DNA of 64,000 nt. Origin: Brevibacterium sp. XM4083 (GTDB lineage: Bacteria; Actinomycetota; Actinomycetes; Actinomycetales; Brevibacteriaceae). The DNA lies in assembly GCF_006489205.2 (NCBI RefSeq), contig NZ_VFYR02000001.1:962555-1026554 (forward strand). The letters are read 5' to 3'. Below are positions 16,978 to 26,222 of this stretch, in pieces; positions within the stretch are counted from its first letter, which is position 1; every line of letters begins with the position of its first letter. A program made the position numbers and the translations under genes. The notes below the pieces were generated by a model. That model was not told where the DNA came from. It ran no database searches and saw nothing but the letters and a program-made list of their open reading frames with translations.

Positions 16978-19109
16978 AGGACATCATCCGCGAAGAGACG
17001 GATCTCGACTACCATGCGCTCAACGCCATGCTGAACCTCTATGACGTGGATGGGCGGATCCAGTTCGAGCGCGACAAGCAGGCCGCTCGCCAGTACTTCC
17101 TCCAGCATGTCAACAACAACACCGTCTTCTTCCACGACCTCAAGGAGAAGCTCGACTACCTCGTCGAGAAGGACTACTACGAGCCCGAGGTCCTCGAGCA
17201 GTACTCGTTCGAGTTCATCGAGGCGCTGTCGAAGCGCGCGTACGCGCAGAAGTTCCGCTTCCAGACGTTCCTCGGCGCGTTCAAGTTCTACACCTCGTAC
17301 ACGCTCAAGACCTTCGACGGCAAGCGCTACCTCGAGCGCTTCGAGGACCGCGTCGTCATGGTCGCGCTCTTCCTCGCCCGCGGGGATGAGACGCTCGCCG
17401 AACAGCTCGTCGACGAGATCATCACCGGCCGCTTCCAGCCGGCGACCCCGACGTTCCTCAACGCCGGAAAGAAGCAGCGCGGCGAACTCGTCTCGTGCTT
17501 CCTCCTGCGCATCGAGGACAACATGGAGTCGATCGGCCGCTCGATCAACTCCGCCCTGCAGCTGTCCAAGCGCGGCGGCGGTGTGGCCTTCAGCCTGACG
17601 AACATCCGCGAGTCCGGCGCGCCGATCAAGAAGATCGAGAACCAGTCCTCGGGCGTCATCCCCGTGATGAAGCTCCTCGAGGACTCCTTCTCCTACGCCA
17701 ACCAGCTCGGTGCGCGTCAGGGCGCCGGTGCCGTCTACATCCACGCGCACCACCCCGACATCTACAGCTTCCTCGACACGAAGCGGGAGAACGCAGACGA
17801 GAAGATCCGCATCAAGACCCTCTCGCTTGGCGTCGTCATTCCCGACATCACCTTCGAACTCGCGAAGCGCAACGAGGACATGTACCTCTTCAGCCCCTAC
17901 GACGTCGAACGCGTCTACGGGGTGCCGTTCTCCGACATCGACGTCACCGACAAGTACGAGGAAATGGTCGACAACGCGTCGATCCGGAAGAAGAAGATCA
18001 ACGCGCGTGAGTTCTTCCAGACGCTCGCGGAGATCCAGTTCGAGTCCGGCTACCCGTACATCATGTTCGAGGACACGGTGAACCGGGCGAACCCGATCGA
18101 CGGCAAGATCATCATGTCCAACCTCTGCTCGGAGATCCTCCAGGTCTCCGAACCGAGCCAGTACGACGAGGACCTCGGTTACGACGTCGTCGGCAAGGAC
18201 ATCTCGTGCAACCTCGGCTCACTCAACATCGCCCTGACGATGGACTCCGAGGACTTCGGCCGGACCGTCGAGACCGCGATCCGCGGCCTCACCGCTGTCG
18301 CCGAGACCTCCGACATCCAGTCGGTGCCCTCGATCGCCCGCGGCAACGACATGTCGCACGCGATCGGGCTGGGGCAGATGAACCTCCACGGCTACCTCGC
18401 CCGTGAGCACGTCTACTACGGCTCCGACGAGGGACTCGACTTCACGAACATGTACTTCTACACCGTCGCCTACCACTGCGTGCGGGCGTCGATGGAGATC
18501 GCGAAGGAGCGCGGACGCACGTTCGCCGGCTTCGAGCGCTCGAAGTACGCGACGGGCGAGTACTTCGACAAGTACACCGAGGAGGCCTGGCAGCCGCGCA
18601 CCGCGCGGGTCGCGGAGCTCTTCGCCGAGGCAGGCGTCCACATCCCCACGCAGGACGACTGGCGTGAGCTCAAGGCCGCGGTCGCCGAGCACGGCATCTA
18701 CAACCAGAACCTCCAGGCCGTGCCCCCGACGGGATCGATCTCCTACATCAACAACTCGACCTCGTCGATCCACCCGGTGGCCTCGAAGATCGAGATCCGC
18801 AAGGAGGGCAAGATCGGGCGCGTCTACTACCCGGCGCCCTTCATGGACAACGACAACCTCGAGTACTACCAGGACGCGTACGAGATCGGCTACGAGAAGA
18901 TCATCGACACGTATGCCGAGGCGACGAAGCACGTCGATCAGGGCCTGTCGCTGACGCTGTTCTTCATGGACACGGCGACGACGCGCGACATCAATAAGGC
19001 GCAGATCTACGCGTGGCGCAAGGGCATCAAGACGATCTACTACATCCGCCTCCGCCAGCTCGCGCTGCAGGGCACCGAGGTCGACGGCTGCGTCTCCTGC
19101 ATGCTGTGA
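16947..19109 (+). CDS. nrdE: Class Ib ribonucleotide reductase alpha subunit NrdE
   Basis: The 720-residue catalytic subunit, which reduces ribonucleoside diphosphates. The substrate-site Cys lies in GELVSCFLL, the radical-site region is NLCSEI, the phosphate-binding loop is [18 protein letters not shown], and the C-terminal redox pair is in GCVSCML. No N-terminal ATP cone is visible, as expected of class Ib. The frame opens further upstream, but the GTG at 16947, after AAGGATTG, gives the normal family N-terminus and overlaps nrdI. It works with NrdF, NrdH and NrdI encoded next to it. Confidence 0.93.
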   Translation: MRELAEDRNVEDIIREETDLDYHALNAMLNLYDVDGRIQFERDKQAARQYFLQHVNNNTVFFHDLKEKLDYLVEKDYYEPEVLEQYSFEFIEALSKRAYAQKFRFQTFLGAFKFYTSYTLKTFDGKRYLERFEDRVVMVALFLARGDETLAEQLVDEIITGRFQPATPTFLNAGKKQRGELVSCFLLRIEDNMESIGRSINSALQLSKRGGGVAFSLTNIRESGAPIKKIENQSSGVIPVMKLLEDSFSYANQLGARQGAGAVYIHAHHPDIYSFLDTKRENADEKIRIKTLSLGVVIPDITFELAKRNEDMYLFSPYDVERVYGVPFSDIDVTDKYEEMVDNASIRKKKINAREFFQTLAEIQFESGYPYIMFEDTVNRANPIDGKIIMSNLCSEILQVSEPSQYDEDLGYDVVGKDISCNLGSLNIALTMDSEDFGRTVETAIRGLTAVAETSDIQSVPSIARGNDMSHAIGLGQMNLHGYLAREHVYYGSDEGLDFTNMYFYTVAYHCVRASMEIAKERGRTFAGFERSKYATGEYFDKYTEEAWQPRTARVAELFAEAGVHIPTQDDWRELKAAVAEHGIYNQNLQAVPPTGSISYINNSTSSIHPVASKIEIRKEGKIGRVYYPAPFMDNDNLEYYQDAYEIGYEKIIDTYAEATKHVDQGLSLTLFFMDTATTRDINKAQIYAWRKGIKTIYYIRLRQLALQGTEVDGCVSCML

Positions 19110-20171
<1,062 letters not shown>

Positions 20172-20211
20172 GACCCCAGAGCTTGCTTGAGGCCCGAAAG
20201 GGCTGATGGGA

Positions 20212-20251
20212 GGCCCGGACCTGCAGGTTTCTGCAGGTCCGGGCCTTTTTT
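20212..20251 (+). terminator. Rho-independent terminator of the nrd operon
   Basis: GGCCCGGACCTGCAG (20212-20226) and its exact complement (20231-20245) form a 15-bp stem with a 4-base loop, followed by six T (20246-20251). It lies 40 bp past the nrdF stop. Confidence 0.93.
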
Positions 20252-20309
20252 CGTGCCTCCATCCGAAGGACAGAGGAGAGCACAGATGAACATCACGACC
20301 CGTTCGGTA

Positions 20310-20495
20310 TGGCACGGGGGTGGCACGAGCACACCTTCCAGTCAAGCGCGGGGTGGCTCGCAGCCCGAAATTTGGGGGCAGCGCGCTTCCGGCTGCGTGC
20401 CACAGCGTGCCATTGGGCCTGCGTCATGGCCCGTAAAAGGCCAGGTGAGAGGCCGGTTCGAAGGGATTGCACGACCTAGTGGCACGGAGTGGCAC
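20310..20495. repeat. Phased TGGCAC pairs: putative integrase arm-binding sites (attL side)
   Basis: TGGCAC occurs at 20310 and 20321 and again at 20480 and 20490. The complement GTGCCA occurs at 20397 and 20407. The three pairs have 10-11 bp spacing, so each pair lies on one face of the helix. They fill the gene-free stretch between the nrdF terminator and the integrase start, where a tyrosine integrase's arm sites would lie. The core crossover site cannot be fixed because the other element end is outside the window. Confidence 0.55.
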
Positions 20496-20536
20496 GACGG
20501 TCCGCGTGAGTCCAATCGCGGCACCTGGAGGACACG

Positions 20537-21853
20537 ATGAGCACCACGAAGAAGCGTGAGACGGCGGCTAAGCGCGAGACCTGGGGAAGCCTTCGGAAGC
20601 TCCCGTCAGGACGGTGGCAGGCACGCTACCCGGCCCCCGACGGGCAGATGCACTCGGCCCGCACGGAGGACGACAAGCCGTTGACGTTCCTCACCAAGAC
20701 AGACGCCCGCACATGGCTCGCTAGCACTCACACGAAGATCGCGCGTGGGGAATGGGAGTCAGCCGCGACGGTTGCTGCTCGCCGTCGAGCAGAGGCGGAA
20801 GCAATGGAGGCGAGGTCGATCGGTTTCGCCGAGTACGCCGAGCGGTGGATTGAGTTCGTGCGTATCGAACCGACCCGCGGAGGGAAGAAGCGGGCGATCG
20901 CCACGGTGCGTTCTTACAAGAGCAAGGTCACCGGATACCTGATTCCAGAGTTCGGCGACACGGAGATCCGACACATTGACATGGCTCGCATTCGGGTCAT
21001 GACCCATCGTCTGGATCAGATTCCAGCACCGCTGAATCCGAAGTCGAAGTTCAACGGCATCACCCGTCCTGTCCTGATCGTGCTCATGATGATCCTGCGA
21101 CAGGCAGCTCGAGACGGAATCATCCCGGCGGCACCTCCCATTTCGATCCCCAAACAGGAATCGGTACGGCATGATCACGACCATGATCCAGAAGATGACG
21201 TTGCAAGTCCTGAACATGTCGAAGCACTCTACGCGGCGACGCCGGATCTGTACTCGATCATGGTCCTCCTGGCCGCCTGGTGCCAGCTGCGCCGCGGCGA
21301 GTGCCTCGGACTGCAGCGCCGGGACATCCAGTGGCACGACGACGGCACTGCCACTCTGCATGTGCGCCGGCAGTTCAACGCGAACACGGGCGATATGTCG
21401 GATCCGAAGAGCGAGGCCGGCAAGCGATCGCTGAGCATTCCGCGGGTCATGGTGGAGCGTCTCAAGGAGCATCTGCGAGACAACGTCGCGCCCGAGGCGA
21501 AGGCTCCAGTGGTTCCAACCAATGTCCGCGGCAGCGTGCCGCTATCTCACACGAAGTGGGGGCACCTCTGGGGTGACGCCCGCGATGCGGCCAAGAGCGT
21601 GCCGCTGGGATTCCGGTTCCATGATCTTCGGCACACTGGACTGACCCTCTTTGCGCAAGAGGGCGCGACGTTAGCCGAGCTGATGCGCCGCGGCGGTCAC
21701 GCTGACATGCGAGTAGTGATCCGCTACCAGCATTCCACGATGACCCGAGACCGGGAGCTGGCCAACCGGATGAGCGACCGTGTCGAGGCACAGCTCGCAA
21801 GTAAGACAAGTGAGTCAGCAGAGTCTTCACCGGACACCGATGGACACCTATGA
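20537..21853 (+). CDS. int: Tyrosine-type site-specific integrase
   Basis: A 438-residue phage/ICE integrase. Its parts are an N-terminal arm-binding region (about 15-70), a SAM-like core-binding domain (about 95-190) and a C-terminal catalytic domain. Catalytic residues are visible: Arg253 (LRRGE), a Lys in the KSEAGKRSLSIP strand, His362 and Arg365 (HDLRHT), His388 (GGHAD) and Tyr397 (IRYQH). It lies just past the nrdF terminator and is followed by an excisionase, so it marks the left end of the integrated element that fills the rest of the window. Confidence 0.93.
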   Translation: MSTTKKRETAAKRETWGSLRKLPSGRWQARYPAPDGQMHSARTEDDKPLTFLTKTDARTWLASTHTKIARGEWESAATVAARRRAEAEAMEARSIGFAEYAERWIEFVRIEPTRGGKKRAIATVRSYKSKVTGYLIPEFGDTEIRHIDMARIRVMTHRLDQIPAPLNPKSKFNGITRPVLIVLMMILRQAARDGIIPAAPPISIPKQESVRHDHDHDPEDDVASPEHVEALYAATPDLYSIMVLLAAWCQLRRGECLGLQRRDIQWHDDGTATLHVRRQFNANTGDMSDPKSEAGKRSLSIPRVMVERLKEHLRDNVAPEAKAPVVPTNVRGSVPLSHTKWGHLWGDARDAAKSVPLGFRFHDLRHTGLTLFAQEGATLAELMRRGGHADMRVVIRYQHSTMTRDRELANRMSDRVEAQLASKTSESAESSPDTDGHL

Positions 21854-21886
21854 GGGAGAGGAACCCACTAGCTGAAAGGACAGGTC

Positions 21887-22093
21887 ATGGAAGTTGGGAG
21901 TCAATCAGGGTCATCGGGGCTCGACTTGGTGTCGCTTGCGGACGCGGCGGAACAGTTCGGTGTCTCGGTGAAGACGCTGCGGCGCAGGATCTCAGACGGA
22001 ACCATTCACGGTTACCGAGTAGGGCGACTCATCCGTGTCGATATGAAGGAGCTGCGTGAACGACTACTGGTTGAAATGCCGGCGGTGAGCTGA
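21887..22093 (+). CDS. xis: Excisionase / MerR-like helix-turn-helix protein
   Basis: A 68-residue DNA-binding protein. Residues about 13-50 (LVSLADAAEQFGVSVKTLRR, then ISDGTIHGYRVGRLIRV) form the winged helix-turn-helix of the excisionase family. It begins 33 bp after the integrase stop, with AAAGGA ahead of the ATG, and probably directs excision of the element. The +2 frame over the same bases has poor composition and is rejected. Confidence 0.85.
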   Translation: MEVGSQSGSSGLDLVSLADAAEQFGVSVKTLRRRISDGTIHGYRVGRLIRVDMKELRERLLVEMPAVS

Positions 22094-22157
22094 TTCCACG
22101 ATGAGTGGCGAGCAGGTGGCATGCCCGCCTGCATTAGCATCCCCTTCTGTCGGTGAT

Positions 22158-22211
22158 GCAATGCGCTGGGAGACGGCAGCAGAGAAGGATGCCGTCCCCC
22201 AGTTGCATTGC
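22158..22211. terminator. Large imperfect hairpin between convergent genes
   Basis: GCAATGCGCTGGGAGACGGCA (22158-22178, given here as one 21-base arm with the key parts GCAATGC, CTGGG and GACGGCA) pairs with 22190-22211 apart from one mismatch and one bulge, with an 11-base loop. A smaller hairpin (GCAGGTGG/CCGCCTGC) lies at 22112-22132. Both fall between the convergent xis gene and the nuclease-like gene and probably terminate both transcripts. Confidence 0.6.
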
Positions 22212-23189
22212 CTACTCCTCGTTGTAGATTTCGAGCAGCGTGGCCAATGATTCCTCGCTGGACCCCTCGCGGAAGGTGCTTGAGATAAGGTCGCCAGTAT
22301 GAACTGATGACTCTACGAGTTCATAGTAGGTGTTGAGAATCGGTGCCTCAGCGTCGCGTGCTCTGGTGGTCGTGATTTCAGAAGAGGCATCATACGCATC
22401 GACCAGCGATTCTGGGATTTGGAACGCCAGCTGGAAGTCCGTTACCAAGAATTCGTAGGCCCCGTTCACGAGTTCCCAGGTCTGACTCTGACGACCGGCC
22501 TCGATAATGTTTCGATAATAGAGAAGGAGGAAGCTCTCGAGCCCGAGATCCAACTCCTCTCCGGCCCCTTCCGGATCTTTCAAGACGGACGCCCAATGGT
22601 CGTTATCGTCAAAGTAGGCCACTGACGCGATACCTTCAACCGGAGAAAGATTGCGAATCGTGGGAGTCTTTGCGACCTGAGCTTTTGCCCGATCGAGCGG
22701 ACCTTCGTCGAAACCATTAGTGCGACCCTTCGCCTCGACTACCGCACTATAGGCATTGCGAAGCTTCGAAGTAGGGTCAACGGCAACAAAGTCTGGGCGA
22801 CTACCAGACAATGGGTGGCTAGCGTGTTGAAGTAGCAGGTCCACATGGACTAGATGCGGGTAACCGAGAACGTACCGGCTTGTAAGAGCAGCTTGTGTCA
22901 TGCCCAGGAAATAGCTCACAGCGGACTTCTCGGATGGATCAAGACGGTTGTATGCCTTCGTCCGGGTCCAACCTTTACCAGAGGTGGTAGGGCGCAGATT
23001 GGCGGCGACTATGCCCATGCGCCATTGCATCTCAGCGAATGGCCGACGGTGAGCTGGATGGGAGACGATCGTCGGCATCCCAACTGTCGCCGCGCAGTCC
23101 ATGAGCATCTTCGGTGTCACCATCACTGTCTGTAGTCTCGACAGATTGGTACGTGTGAAATCCCTGAGCTCGCAAGCGATATTGGGCAT
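22212..23189 (-). CDS. PD-(D/E)XK nuclease-like protein (orphan accessory gene)
   Basis: A 325-residue protein of visibly lower GC than its surroundings. Residues 132-154 read as a PD-(D/E)XK core: RPDFVAVD, then AVVEAKGR, giving PD(132-133)-x18-E152-x-K154. The regions before and after are predicted alpha/beta with no other motif I recognise. A GGGAGGG ribosome site precedes the ATG at 23189. It stands alone between the excisionase and small accessory genes, a place where ICEs often carry restriction or anti-phage genes. A defence role is a reasonable guess, not shown. No methylase partner is adjacent. Confidence 0.6.
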   Translation of the reverse strand: MPNIACELRDFTRTNLSRLQTVMVTPKMLMDCAATVGMPTIVSHPAHRRPFAEMQWRMGIVAANLRPTTSGKGWTRTKAYNRLDPSEKSAVSYFLGMTQAALTSRYVLGYPHLVHVDLLLQHASHPLSGSRPDFVAVDPTSKLRNAYSAVVEAKGRTNGFDEGPLDRAKAQVAKTPTIRNLSPVEGIASVAYFDDNDHWASVLKDPEGAGEELDLGLESFLLLYYRNIIEAGRQSQTWELVNGAYEFLVTDFQLAFQIPESLVDAYDASSEITTTRARDAEAPILNTYYELVESSVHTGDLISSTFREGSSEESLATLLEIYNEE

Positions 23190-23701
23190 GTAGTCCCTCC
23201 CCGTGCAACTTTGCAACGTTTTGTCTAGCCTATGTCGTTTCGTGCCTCCCAGGCGTCGGGTGCGCTGCAGCGTCTAGCTCCCTGCTCTGCGGAGCAGCAG
23301 ATTGCTTCCAACTTCCTCCGGATGACGGCTGTCGCGAAGGCCGGGCAAGTCTGTGACAACGTTTCAACGTGTCGTTGGGGACACTGACCTGTCACCTTAG
23401 GCACTTGCGCCGGGCTCGAGCTAAGCACTCGTTGGAGACCACCACCCTGCAGGATGCGATAGCGAGGAGAATCGGATACCAAAGTTCAGGCGGGTTGCAC
23501 CTGGTTTTCCGCCCGGAATCCGGCGCTCCTCGGGGTGCGTGGCGGAACCAGTAGCGATGTTGGGGCGCTGGAGTTATTGGCCAGGTCTTTGAGATGTGAT
23601 TGGGCGGTCTGTCAATCCAGCTGCGAGCGCAGCGAGAAAGCCGGAGGCCTACGCGGCTACGGCGCTCTCACGCTTGTGAAATCCGTCCACCGGGTGGGCC
23701 G
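23190..23701. other. Gene-poor stretch with short repeats
   Basis: These 512 bases hold no frame with convincing protein character. Near 23205 the sequence GTTGCAAAGTTGC (minus strand) lies just upstream of the nuclease-like gene, and near 23358 CAACG recurs three times (CAACGTTTCAACGTGTCGTTG in sense, here cited only by its unit). These could be the promoter/operator of the nuclease-like gene. Nothing else stands out. Confidence 0.3.
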
Positions 23702-24031
23702 CTAGTAGCTATTGTCGCGTCCACCATGGGTGCGTTCTCTTGCCCGAACGGCAATTAGGGTGATGAGGCTGACCGGTCCCATGATGATGAATCTGAACCC
23801 TGACCAGACGCACACGAGGAAGACCAGGTGTAGCCATCCGGGGCCGTCGTTGTCGATCGTGATGGTGCACCAGTAGGCGATCGCGAAGTAGAGCCCGCCG
23901 ATGAGCATGGCCGGCATGCCCCACTTCAGGCCAGCGCGTGTGCGGATGACGTCGAGCAGGATGTTGCTCGGTAGCCAGGCCCGCAGGATCCCGCGGGTAC
24001 GGATGCTGGTGACGAGTATGGTGCGGAGCAT
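23702..24031 (-). CDS. Small membrane protein, unknown
   Basis: A 109-residue protein with two or three hydrophobic segments (about residues 36-55, 61-80 and 85-98). A TTG start 15 bp upstream is in frame, but GGAGG sits 8 bases before the ATG at 24031, so that start is used. No motif is recognisable. It belongs to the accessory part of the integrated element and is followed by a 240-bp non-coding gap to the next, divergent gene. The function is unknown. Confidence 0.55.
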   Translation of the reverse strand: MLRTILVTSIRTRGILRAWLPSNILLDVIRTRAGLKWGMPAMLIGGLYFAIAYWCTITIDNDGPGWLHLVFLVCVWSGFRFIIMGPVSLITLIAVRARERTHGGRDNSY

Positions 24032-24269
24032 GACACAGTCCTCCAAAGAGGCGACTCATCTTCGGGAGGGACGTGTCAGGGGCGGTGTCCCCTGAACTGT
24101 CAACCACCGCACCCAGAGAATGCGACAGCGTAGCTAACTTGTATCGCCTACGCCACAGCCTACCGACTCATCCACCACGTTGGAAGGGCGACGGGTCTGT
24201 GCAGTCCTCGTCGAGTGCTCTGCGTTGCGCGGCGCAGGGTGTACCTGCCCTGCGAGGGAGGTCACCACC

Positions 24270-25007
24270 ATGACAGAGCACACTGATGGGCAACTCGCCT
24301 TTGATTTCGACGCGATGGCCCGCGAAGACGCCCGCGCACGCCTAGATGAATGGGAAGGCGCACCGCTGGGCTTCACCCGCGACTATTTCACGCCTACTCA
24401 GCTCAATGAAGCTTTCGAGCACTGGAAGTTCCTCAACGGGTCTCTCGGCTCCTGGAAGCGCAGCCACATGTGGCATCGCGAGGGATGGAATGGCGACGGC
24501 ACCGAGTTCGGTGACCACCGTGGCGAGATTGTCGGCGCCGAACTCGGCCCAGAGGACGGGCACGAGGGTCCCGGAGGCATGCTCACGCAGATGATCTGCG
24601 AGCCCTGCGAGTGGCACGTGATCGCGGAGGACGACAACGCGGCCGTGGAAGCGTGGCACGATCACGCGGTGCCCGGCTGGCGTGAGTTGCCGGTGCTCCC
24701 GGCGACGATCCGCGTCCGCGATGGAGGAGCGACACTGTCGAAGCTGGCGATGAAGTGGATCACCGAACGCTACCCACAGCACATGCAAGTCCCTGGTGCC
24801 CCGATCATCACCGAGCGCAGCCCCCACGGCACCCGGCACGTGCACCATTACTCGCCGTGGGGTGGCTACGACATCTCCCACACCGCCCTCGAACGACCTG
24901 CCTTGGCAGAGTCCACCTCTCCGGCACTGCGGCGCGAGCTCCGCCCGTTTACTCCCGCTTCCCCGGCCGGGCACACGAGGCCCGCCGGGCATGATCTAAC
25001 CCGGTGA
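24270..25007 (+). CDS. Conserved ICE accessory protein, unknown (DUF6349-like)
   Basis: A 245-residue soluble protein, start MTEHTDGQLAFDF at 24270 with GAGGGAGG ahead. It has many conserved Trp and His residues (LFTRDYFTPTQLNEA-type region near 50, CEPCEWH near 135, ERSPHGTRHVHHY near 205) and a CxxC that might bind metal. I recall similar proteins in actinobacterial conjugative elements under DUF6349, but cannot confirm that here. It is convergent with the DUF4913 gene, with a strong hairpin between them. Confidence 0.6.
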   Translation: MTEHTDGQLAFDFDAMAREDARARLDEWEGAPLGFTRDYFTPTQLNEAFEHWKFLNGSLGSWKRSHMWHREGWNGDGTEFGDHRGEIVGAELGPEDGHEGPGGMLTQMICEPCEWHVIAEDDNAAVEAWHDHAVPGWRELPVLPATIRVRDGGATLSKLAMKWITERYPQHMQVPGAPIITERSPHGTRHVHHYSPWGGYDISHTALERPALAESTSPALRRELRPFTPASPAGHTRPAGHDLTR

Positions 25008-25022
25008 TCCTAGGCATGATGA

Positions 25023-25052
25023 GGGGCCGGAACCGATACCGGTTCCGGCCCC
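25023..25052. terminator. Bidirectional hairpin terminator
   Basis: GGGGCCGGAACCG (25023-25035) and CGGTTCCGGCCCC (25040-25052) form a perfect 13-bp stem with a 4-base loop, midway between two convergent genes. No T-tract is present on either side. Confidence 0.75.
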
Positions 25053-25071
25053 CACCTGGTGTGATCGGCGC

Positions 25072-25665
25072 TCAGGTCAGTTCGCCCGTCTCGGGGTTCA
25101 GGCGGGCGTAGATGTCCTCTTCGATCTGTTCCCGGCGAGCGACGTCGGAGACGACGAAGTTCACGAAGTCGGCATCCCGGTCCGTGATCGCGGTGTCCTC
25201 GATCGGTTCTGACTGCTCCTCCCCGGGCCAGACGGTCTGCCGGGTCGGGCGGTCCCGATCCAGCCTGGTCCCCGACGCTGCGACCCAGTCGCGCAGCCGC
25301 TGCCGGGACTCGGCGAAGTCCCGCAGCCACCCGATGGGTGCTGACCCGTTCTGCTGCGGGTCATAAGCGCACAACCAGTGGACGTGCAAGGCGCTGAGTT
25401 CCCAGACCAGCTCCGGGTGACGGTGCCAGTACGGAGGGATCACCGCCGCCGGCAGTCCGAACTCGTGACGCAACCAGTCCACCCATCGGTTGAGCTCCAG
25501 CCAGGCTTCTTCGGCCTCCTCCGCACCGAGGAGGTTCCAGTTGACCGGGCCCGGCGGCTCATCCAGAGCCGCGGGCCCGCCAGTGGGACGGGCCGGTGCG
25601 TCGGGCTCGGGTTCGTCCTGCTCGGGCGCTTCCTCGGGGCCGGGGGTCAGGTCGTCCTCATCCAT
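25072..25665 (-). CDS. DUF4913-type conjugative-element protein
   Basis: A 197-residue protein. An acidic, Pro-rich N-terminus (about residues 1-40) precedes a compact conserved domain with LPAAVIPPYWHRHPELVWEL and SALHVHWLCAYD, which matches my recollection of DUF4913. The domain recurs in actinobacterial integrative elements near transfer genes. Its role is unknown. It is the last gene of the leftward-transcribed block that begins with the transfer genes, 9 bp after ssb. Confidence 0.68.
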   Translation of the reverse strand: MDEDDLTPGPEEAPEQDEPEPDAPARPTGGPAALDEPPGPVNWNLLGAEEAEEAWLELNRWVDWLRHEFGLPAAVIPPYWHRHPELVWELSALHVHWLCAYDPQQNGSAPIGWLRDFAESRQRLRDWVAASGTRLDRDRPTRQTVWPGEEQSEPIEDTAITDRDADFVNFVVSDVARREQIEEDIYARLNPETGELT

Positions 25666-25674
25666 GGGGTCCTC

Positions 25675-26139
25675 CTACTGGCCCATCGCGACGGTCTCGG
25701 GCTGCTGCGCCGGCCGCTCGGGCGCCTCGAACGCCTGGGAGCGCTGGGCGGTGACCTGCTCCTGCGTGACTCCCTCGTTCTGCGGGGTCCGCTCGACGGT
25801 GTAGTTCGAGCGGGCGGCGTCGTGGCCGATCTTGCGGGCGACGAATTCCTCGCCGCCGTGCTGGTGGCCCTCACGCTCGTAGGTGTACTCGCGCACGTAC
25901 CCGTCGGCGACGAAGCGATCCCCCTTGGCGAAGGCTTCGGCGGCGTGTTCGGCGGTCTTGCGGTAGACGACGAGGTTGTGAAAGCTCGGCTCGAGCTGGG
26001 TGAACGTGCCGTCGTCTTCGCGCCTGTAGTGTTCGATGCCCATCCGGGCGTAGAACCGGGCGACTCCTTGCTGCCCATAGGTCAACTGTGGGTCCGTGGC
26101 GATGAACCCCGAGACCGATGAGCCGGTCTTCATGGCCAT
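25675..26139 (-). CDS. ssb: Single-stranded DNA-binding protein of the element
   Basis: A 154-residue OB-fold protein. The N-terminal strand set (KTGSSVSGFIATDPQLTYG, then VARFYARMGIEHY) and FHNLVVYRKTAEHAAEAFAKGDRFVADGYVR follow the Ssb pattern of strand, YRKTAE box and KGD turn. The C-terminal tail is Glu/Gln/Pro-rich, without the usual acidic DDDIPF end. The start at 26139 is preceded by AAGGAGG. Element-encoded Ssb proteins protect the transferred single strand. Confidence 0.82.
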   Translation of the reverse strand: MAMKTGSSVSGFIATDPQLTYGQQGVARFYARMGIEHYRREDDGTFTQLEPSFHNLVVYRKTAEHAAEAFAKGDRFVADGYVREYTYEREGHQHGGEEFVARKIGHDAARSNYTVERTPQNEGVTQEQVTAQRSQAFEAPERPAQQPETVAMGQ

Positions 26140-26196
26140 GACGCGACCTCCTTCCGGTGTGCGTGGCGACCAGGACTTCTGCTCGCTGCTGGCTGA

Positions 26197-26205
26197 CAGG
26201 TGCAC
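26197..26205 (-). repeat. CAGGTGCAC element motif, copy 1
   Basis: First of four identical 9-bp words that lie just upstream of genes of the element (others at 34404, 44649 and 46591). Here it is 58 bp before the ssb start, beside the stop of the methylase-helicase gene. Confidence 0.4.
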
Positions 26206-26222
26206 ACCCAGCACCCGAGAAG

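Noticed and set aside
23225-23554. Two short frames in the gene-poor stretch
   Set aside because: No ribosome site and poor composition. No support for translation.
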